Shown here: positions 59,056 to 64,000 of the stretch, piece by piece
Position numbering within the stretch: the stretch's first letter is position 1
How the letters are laid out: every line of letters begins with the position of its first letter
Origin: Hydractinia symbiolongicarpus
Lineage: Eukaryota > Cnidaria > Hydrozoa > Anthoathecata > Hydractiniidae
Direction of reading: 5' to 3'
Assembly (NCBI RefSeq): GCF_029227915.1
Contig: NC_079882.1
Location: 21,209,001-21,273,000, forward strand
Length of the DNA: 64,000 nucleotides
Position numbers and translations under genes: made by a program
Notes under the pieces: model-generated
The model's input: the letters and a program-made list of their open reading frames with translations, nothing else
What the model was told of the DNA's origin: nothing
The model's database searches: none

Positions 59056-59608
59056 CAGTAGACGTCCGTTAATTCGAATGCCACTTAATTCGGACTTTCC
59101 GTTATTTCGAACAAATTGCCAATTCCCTTGAATTTGCTTTAATAAAGTCTTATGTTTTGAGCTGCTTAATTCGAACTCCGCTAATTCGAACATTTCGCTA
59201 ATTCGAACAATTTTTTGGTCCCAAGACTACGTTATGCTCGTTAATTCGAACTTTTGTGTATCGATAAATAAAGTCTAATGGGGAAATAAAAAAAAAACGC
59301 TTTTATTTTTATTCATTTTTATTACATCAATGGTGGCAAAATTTCTTTTAATTTATTAATAAAATTGGGATTTCCAATAAAATGAAATCTACAAGGAATA
59401 TAGAGGCCTTGCCCATCGCCAAGCAAACAACGTTGAAAGTTTTTTTTTTAAAAAGTTGTAGTAAAGTTGTAACAAAGTTATATTAGCATAACCCCTTTAA
59501 ACGTTCATTAAAATTCTTGTTTTTTCTGAACTTCCGATAATCCGAACATTCTTTAATTCGAACAAATAATTTAGTCCCTTGCGTGTTCTAATTAACGGAC
59601 TTCTACTG
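59056..59608. mobile_element. Pogo-type element with a HIRAN remnant
   Basis: A 553-bp element with termini CAGTAGACGTCCGTTAATTC and TAATTAACGGACTTCTACTG, flanked by TA. Many TTAATTCGAAC repeats lie below the left end. Same organisation as the element at 31256 but clearly another family (TTAATTCGAA instead of TTATTCGAA). It carries the tail of the same HIRAN-like frame in the same position and orientation. Confidence 0.75.
59322..59423 (-). pseudogene. C-terminal remnant of a HIRAN-like frame in a pogo-type element
   Basis: Minus strand: LGDGQGLYIPCRFHFIGNPN and FINKLKEILPPLM, then stop. It aligns with the end of the 31553 frame (FGDDKGLRIPCLLQLSGPKE, NIELLKKLLEE). The stop lies 266 bases inside the left terminus, compared with 297 in the 31256 element. 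The upstream two thirds of the domain are missing or unreadable. Confidence 0.6.
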
Positions 59609-60103
59609 TATAATCATTAATAGCCGACCATACGATAGAGAAATCGTTTATAGACAGTACATGGTCACACTTTGAGATGAGATAGCTGTTCTTTGACGAG
59701 ATCGAACGTGTTTACATGTTAGAAATGCCCAAATGTTCGAAGATTCAATTCGAAGTTGCATCGATCACACGTAAATATGTAAACAGTACAATAATAATAG
59801 ATTCTTTATCAATTTTTTCCTTTAAATGAAAATGCTACTAAGTTTATATTAAAGGGAATTAAGCCTCAAACTTAAATAGCATTATTTCGGTTAACATTAT
59901 GTTCATTTCTCAAATTCTGTTTAAAATTTTGAATAATAAATATTATTTGGATTGATTTTAATATAAAAGGTTCCCCTTCTATGAGCGAACGCTAAGCACC
60001 ATTTAAATTTTCTATCGTGACGTATCTTACGCTGCTGCGAGTTATGGAAAACTGAATACTCCAAACCAGAACTTGAAAAAGTGACTTATGAATCTAGTGA
60101 TAG

Positions 60104-60340
60104 AGAAGAAAAAGACAAATTGAATTCAAGCAAAAAAATTTGCATTGGTGTACCTGTACAAGTTGCGTTATTTTCAATTCCTTCACTCTTGTGAAATGCA
60201 AGTCTTGCCAAGAATTCTCCATTTTATTGAATGACAAGTTGAATAATAACAAGTGCATCACGATGCATAAGGATTTTGAAATTTTATGTTTAAACCGCAC
60301 AGTGTTAGAGACAGCCAGCATACGACATCGACGATACTAG
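60104..60340 (+). pseudogene. P2X7-intracellular-like (P2RX7_C type) zinc domain fragment
   Basis: Open from a stop at 60101 to 60340. Reads HWCTCTSC, then VKCKSCQEF, CITMHKDFEILCLNRTVLET and ASIRHRRY. The order WCxCxxC...CxxCxE...CITxHxxF...xCLNxxVLxxA is that of the cysteine-rich intracellular domain of P2X7 receptors, which in cnidarians is widely found in stand-alone proteins of unknown function. No P2X channel sequence is nearby and no start codon is evident, so this is a lone exon or a remnant. One gap compared with the family is the missing M/T-rich spacer after the first cysteines. Confidence 0.5.
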
Positions 60341-61750
60341 AAAAATATAACAAACTCTCCACATTTACTAATAAGTACGTTTTTCTTCAAAAAATATGTT
60401 TCTCGTATATATTTTCAAAGACCATATTTCTCATAGTCACACCAAAATAAAACATTCTTCGTATCTTCTTATCTTTTCACTTTTCGCTTTATAATCTTAC
60501 AGGTCCATGCGCTATGAAAATACACAACATCGCAGATTATTAATTAAATTAAAAATAATTTCATTCCTTGGATATCAAATAAAAAAGGAGAAGAGCCCAT
60601 GTGCCTCAAATAACAATTTGTTTCAAAGACGTTTTGACGAATGAATAATTTCAATAATTTTATCCTGCTTTACACTATAACTTAAACTTTGATTCCTTGT
60701 ACGGACATGAGGTACACCAGTTACTGACAGTACATGGCCTGGGTACATTATTTTGAAAGGCTTGGAAAATGATGTCGCGTAGTGATTCTAGCTTGTGTTG
60801 TGCAAAAAATAAGGGAAATATCTTATAATCCAAATGGAAAGTATACTGGTTTCAAAGAATTTGTTGAAATATAACGGAACTTAACATTTTCAAACAAACA
60901 ATAACAACGAAAAAGCGAAATAAAGTACAACGGATCAGAGTTATTTTTTTTTTTGAATCGTTACGTTAGTTCACATTGTGTAAACAACTTTTAAAAAAGA
61001 CAATAATGAAGAGATCAAAAAATTGAAATGAGCCTAAAATACGTCGTAGATCTCCATTGCAGATATTGTTTTGATTTTAACATGGCGATTACTGTTGTCA
61101 ACTTTTATGCTAGAAAAGGGATGTAAATTCAAAGAATTTCAATTTTTTTTATATACCATCAAAATATGTAGGGTTTGTAAAAGATATTTCCAAAGAAAAA
61201 AAATTTCGGCTTAATTCCCCTTTAGTAACCATTTAGGTACATAATCCGAAAATACTTATAGCAGCGAGAAATTGTGTATTTGTAAGTGCCGGTGGCTAAT
61301 TTTTCAATGTAAATATTTATAAATTAAATTCTTCTTTATAGAGCCTCTGTGTTTTTCGGCGGAAGCATATTAGATAAGCCTCGTTTTCGTTTGCATAGTG
61401 AGAAGAACGAAACTAGTCGCACGCGAAAGGAAGCTCTGAAATTCTAAAAACAATGTTACACTGGTACTTTGAATTTAATAATTTTTAACCTAGAATTCGT
61501 TAATAATATTATGTATGTAAAGTAACTTTCTGTTTTTAGAAGACACTACCTGATCAAACTTTTATTGGGGGGACAAAAGGCGTGTCCTGGTTTATTTATA
61601 TAGTCTTCTTTAAAGAACTGGGGACAAGTTTATTTCCTTTTGTTCAAAGTTACATAACTTATTTTCAACAAGAAAGTGTCATGCAATGACTTGTTTTGAC
61701 AAACAAAATAGAATTATTACCAGTAGAGCTTTCTAATTTGAGTATTAAAG
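60341..61750. other. Upstream region of CD36-family gene B
   Basis: AT-rich, no other gene recognised. It ends in ATTTGAGTATTAAAG directly before the ATG. Confidence 0.35.
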
Positions 61751-64000
61751 ATGTGGCAAAAAAGAGTACGTACAGTGATTAATTGTCGATGTTGTGTGGT
61801 GTGTTTGGCTCTTTTATTGATTTGTCTTGGTGTTACTGCCTTGCTTTGGTTCCATACATTATACAAAAATATTTTGACAAAGGTATGAGTTTTCTGAATC
61901 AGTTTGACTGAATGCAAACCTAAAAATATTTGACAGAAGAGATGCGTATTTTCTGTCTTATAAGAATCATGGTTAATTATCTACTCCCACAAAGTTGCAT
62001 AACTTAATTTTTTTTTTCTTGTTTTTAAGTACGTCTGTCTATCTCTGTATATGCATTTTGAATTCCGGATAAAGCTGCCCATTAATTTTCAGTGAATCAA
62101 TGTTAAGACTCTTTTTTAAACATGCAAACGGAAAATCATTCATCACATTAAAACTAGAATGTCTTTATCTACTTGATCTCTTGAAACTCCAGAAAGGTGG
62201 AGCTAAGTCAGGCAGATTTGTTGTTGAAAAAACGGTTGGGAAGAATAATAAAAAATTAATCAGCTGAGAATTATTTAAAATTAGTTTCATTTGCTGTCTT
62301 TTTTAGAAACTGACCATGACCCCTGGTAATGATGCGTATGATAATTGGTTAAACCCGCCAAATGGAGTCTACATGAAGTATTATTTCTTTAACTATACAA
62401 ATGTCGAAGAAATTAAAGCAGGAGCAAAACCTTTGGTAAAACAGATCGGTCCTTATACGTACAAGTAAGTGTTAGATTGTTGTACCCTGCTCACAATGGT
62501 GGAATATTGGGTTTCTTATGTGATAAATCCTTTTTTTTTAGTATTTATAATAAGTATATTGTATAAAGATATAATATTTAATATTTAAGACATAAAGATA
62601 TAGAAGTCCTCTTCTTTTCTTGTCTGTTGTATCTAAGTTAATGCTTCAATCGTAAGCTGTTATTTATTTAATTCAGAGGTATAGTAAAAAATACAGTGGT
62701 AGCTTCTGATCAGTTTCATATAACTTACAAAGAAAAATTGACATATTACTTTCATGATGGCATGTCATGTGTCAATTGTAGCAAGGATGATGTCATTGTT
62801 ACACCAAGTTCTACTGCTGCGGTGAGTTTTTTGGCGCTTTAAATATCTATGAAAAAAAATATGAAATTGATTAAAGGAGATACACAGTCAGTTTCTTACA
62901 ATTTAATTTTTATGTTTATATTTTGATGCGTGTTTTTATATTTTTAGACACTGCTAGATAGCTTATACAAATTGCATATTGGAAAAAATTCGTCATATTT
63001 CCAGCGGTTTGCACTTAAAGCCTTGAATATTATATTCAAAACCCACAATGTTCACTTGTTTCAACCACTCACAGTTGATGAGATTCTATGGGGGTATAAC
63101 GACACCTTCTTGGAATATTTGCAGCAAGAAGAAGAAAAATACGGATGGATTTTAAAAGCATTGGGTTGGAATCTTCCACCAATTCCAACGACGTTTATTG
63201 CTTTGCAAGTACGTGTTGAGATGTCTTTTGTTCCGTTTTTAATTTCACTTTTATTCCTTGTTGTTTTTTTCACTTTATCAACGTCTCAAATTGCAGTTGC
63301 AACGTCACAGCTTTCTAATACTCCAAATACAGTTTCGTCCCTCACGGGGGTCCGAACTCGCATAAATTCTACCTCGGTTTATTAACCTGATACGCTAACC
63401 AATAAGCTACGATTTTTATAGCGAATTTAATACGTTTAAAAACCAGTTGTGGCTATGCAAGGTGGTTTAAAATAAAAAGTCTTAAGAAGACAGTGACTAA
63501 AGTGATTAAAATGATAGCATAGAATTTTAAATCACTTTTTGGACGGAATCAAACGACAATGATAGGATACAATTATGTATTTGTCGTAATAATTAGAAAA
63601 ATATAAATAAAAAAAGATTTTAATCTATATTATAATACCCGTATACGTCTGTCCGTCCGTCACGCAAAATGGCAGCTTAGCTGTGCAAGTAGCGAGAAGC
63701 ACCCAATGCAGTAAAAAAAGGACGGGCGTACCCGTGGATTTTTTTTGGCGGGCTAACAACTAGTCTATATTTTAATACCCGTATACGTCTGTCCGTTTGT
63801 CTGTCTGTCACGCAAAATGGTAGCTTAGCTGTGCAAGTAGCGAGACGCACGCAGTGCGGTATAAAAAGGACGGGCGAACCCGTGGATTTTTCCACGGGCT
63901 AATGACTAGTAGTGTAAAATATTTCAAGGGCAAATAAAGAATCGTCTGAAATGTTGAACAGTCGTAAGACAACAGTAGTCCAACTAAATATCGCTGTACA
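61751..64000 (+). CDS. CD36/SCARB-family scavenger receptor, gene B (5' part; runs past the window)
   Basis: First four coding exons: 61751-61882, 62307-62464, 62677-62821, 62948-63208. Exons 2 and 3 have the same lengths (158, 145) and phases as in gene A, and exon 4 is one codon longer, so A and B are tandem paralogs. Exon 1 has a membrane anchor (CVVCLALLLICLGVTALLWF, residues 15-34). Later exons show NPPNGVYMKYYFFNYTNVEE, VKQIGPYTYK, CVNCSKDDVIVTPSSTAA and LTVDEILWGYNDTFLEYL. Intron 4 (from 63209) holds a SINE-like piece and two Helitron-like elements; the remaining exons lie beyond 64000. AG directly precedes the ATG. Sequence divergence from gene A is high, so the duplication is old. 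Confidence 0.9.
63337..63413 (-). repeat. tRNA-derived SINE head
   Basis: Minus strand: GTAGCTTATTGGTTAGCG (A box), AGGTTAATAAACCGAGG (anticodon-stem-like) and GCGAGTTCGGACCCC (B box). The acceptor stem does not pair, so it is a SINE head or tRNA pseudogene inside an intron rather than a working tRNA. Confidence 0.5.
63624..63763 (+). mobile_element. Helitron-like element 1 of a head-to-tail pair
   Basis: Starts TCTATATTATAATACCCG and ends GGGCTAACAACTAG... type terminus (here GGCGGGCTAACAACTAG). The 3' hairpin is imperfect (CCCGTGGATT/TTTGGCGGG). Its CTAG is followed at once by the TC of the next element. Confidence 0.75.
63764..63909 (+). mobile_element. Helitron-like element 2 of a head-to-tail pair
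   Basis: Starts TCTATATTTTAATACCCG, has the intact CCCGTGGA/TCCACGGG hairpin and ends CTAATGACTAG before T. 146 bp, same length as the 25712 copy. Confidence 0.8.

Noticed and set aside
63337-63413. Possible functional tRNA gene
   Set aside because: A and B boxes are present but the acceptor stem does not pair and it lies in an intron; treated as a SINE head.

Overview
The window looks like nuclear DNA of an AT-rich invertebrate animal, most likely a cnidarian and possibly a hydrozoan. This rests on intron-rich metazoan genes (NUDT16, TRAPPC9, nocturnin, MED27, an LHX6/8-type LIM-homeobox gene, two CD36-family receptors), very dense small DNA transposons, and transposon-linked domains that are common in cnidarian genomes. 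The species cannot be named from the sequence alone. Gene models below are hand-spliced from GT/AG sites, reading phase and remembered family alignments; no database search was run.

Region 1 (1-19.4 kb) holds a co-oriented minus-strand gene row. From right to left it reads LHX6/8-like, MED27 (single exon), nocturnin (2 exons), TRAPPC9 (20 coding exons found) and NUDT16 (3 exons). The three gaps MED27-nocturnin, nocturnin-TRAPPC9 and TRAPPC9-NUDT16 are each about 750 bp. Every gene start in the window has a splice-acceptor-like AG 0-13 bases before the ATG, as expected for 5'UTR introns or spliced-leader trans-splicing. The genes serve unrelated housekeeping jobs: RNA decapping, a TRAPPII vesicle tether, an NADPH phosphatase, and Mediator. 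A hAT-like transposon end lies at the left border.

Region 2 (19.4-26 kb) is gene-poor and full of decayed mobile DNA: Helitron-like ends, a frameshifted repeat protein with VPDxF motifs, and a fragment of a protein-primed-type family B DNA polymerase like those of Polintons/Mavericks.

Region 3 (26.04-42.97 kb) is an almost perfect direct tandem duplication of an 8,469-bp unit; only four single-base differences were found by eye. Each unit holds nested inverted repeats (outer arms of 186 bp, inner arms of about 560-670 bp built of palindromic CCTGACGCTCAGG units), a foldback element, a tRNA-like SINE head and a pogo-type element (TA target site) carrying a HIRAN-like reading frame.

Region 4 (43.6-64 kb) holds two plus-strand CD36/SCARB-family genes. 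The first is complete (13 coding exons, about 510 aa) and the second runs off the window. Between them lie MITEs, a pogo-like transposase pseudogene next to another HIRAN-like fragment, a second pogo-type element with the tail of the same HIRAN frame, and a P2X7-intracellular-like zinc-domain fragment. The window ends with two Helitron-like elements joined head to tail. The repeated pairing of HIRAN-like frames with pogo-type elements is the most interesting observation.
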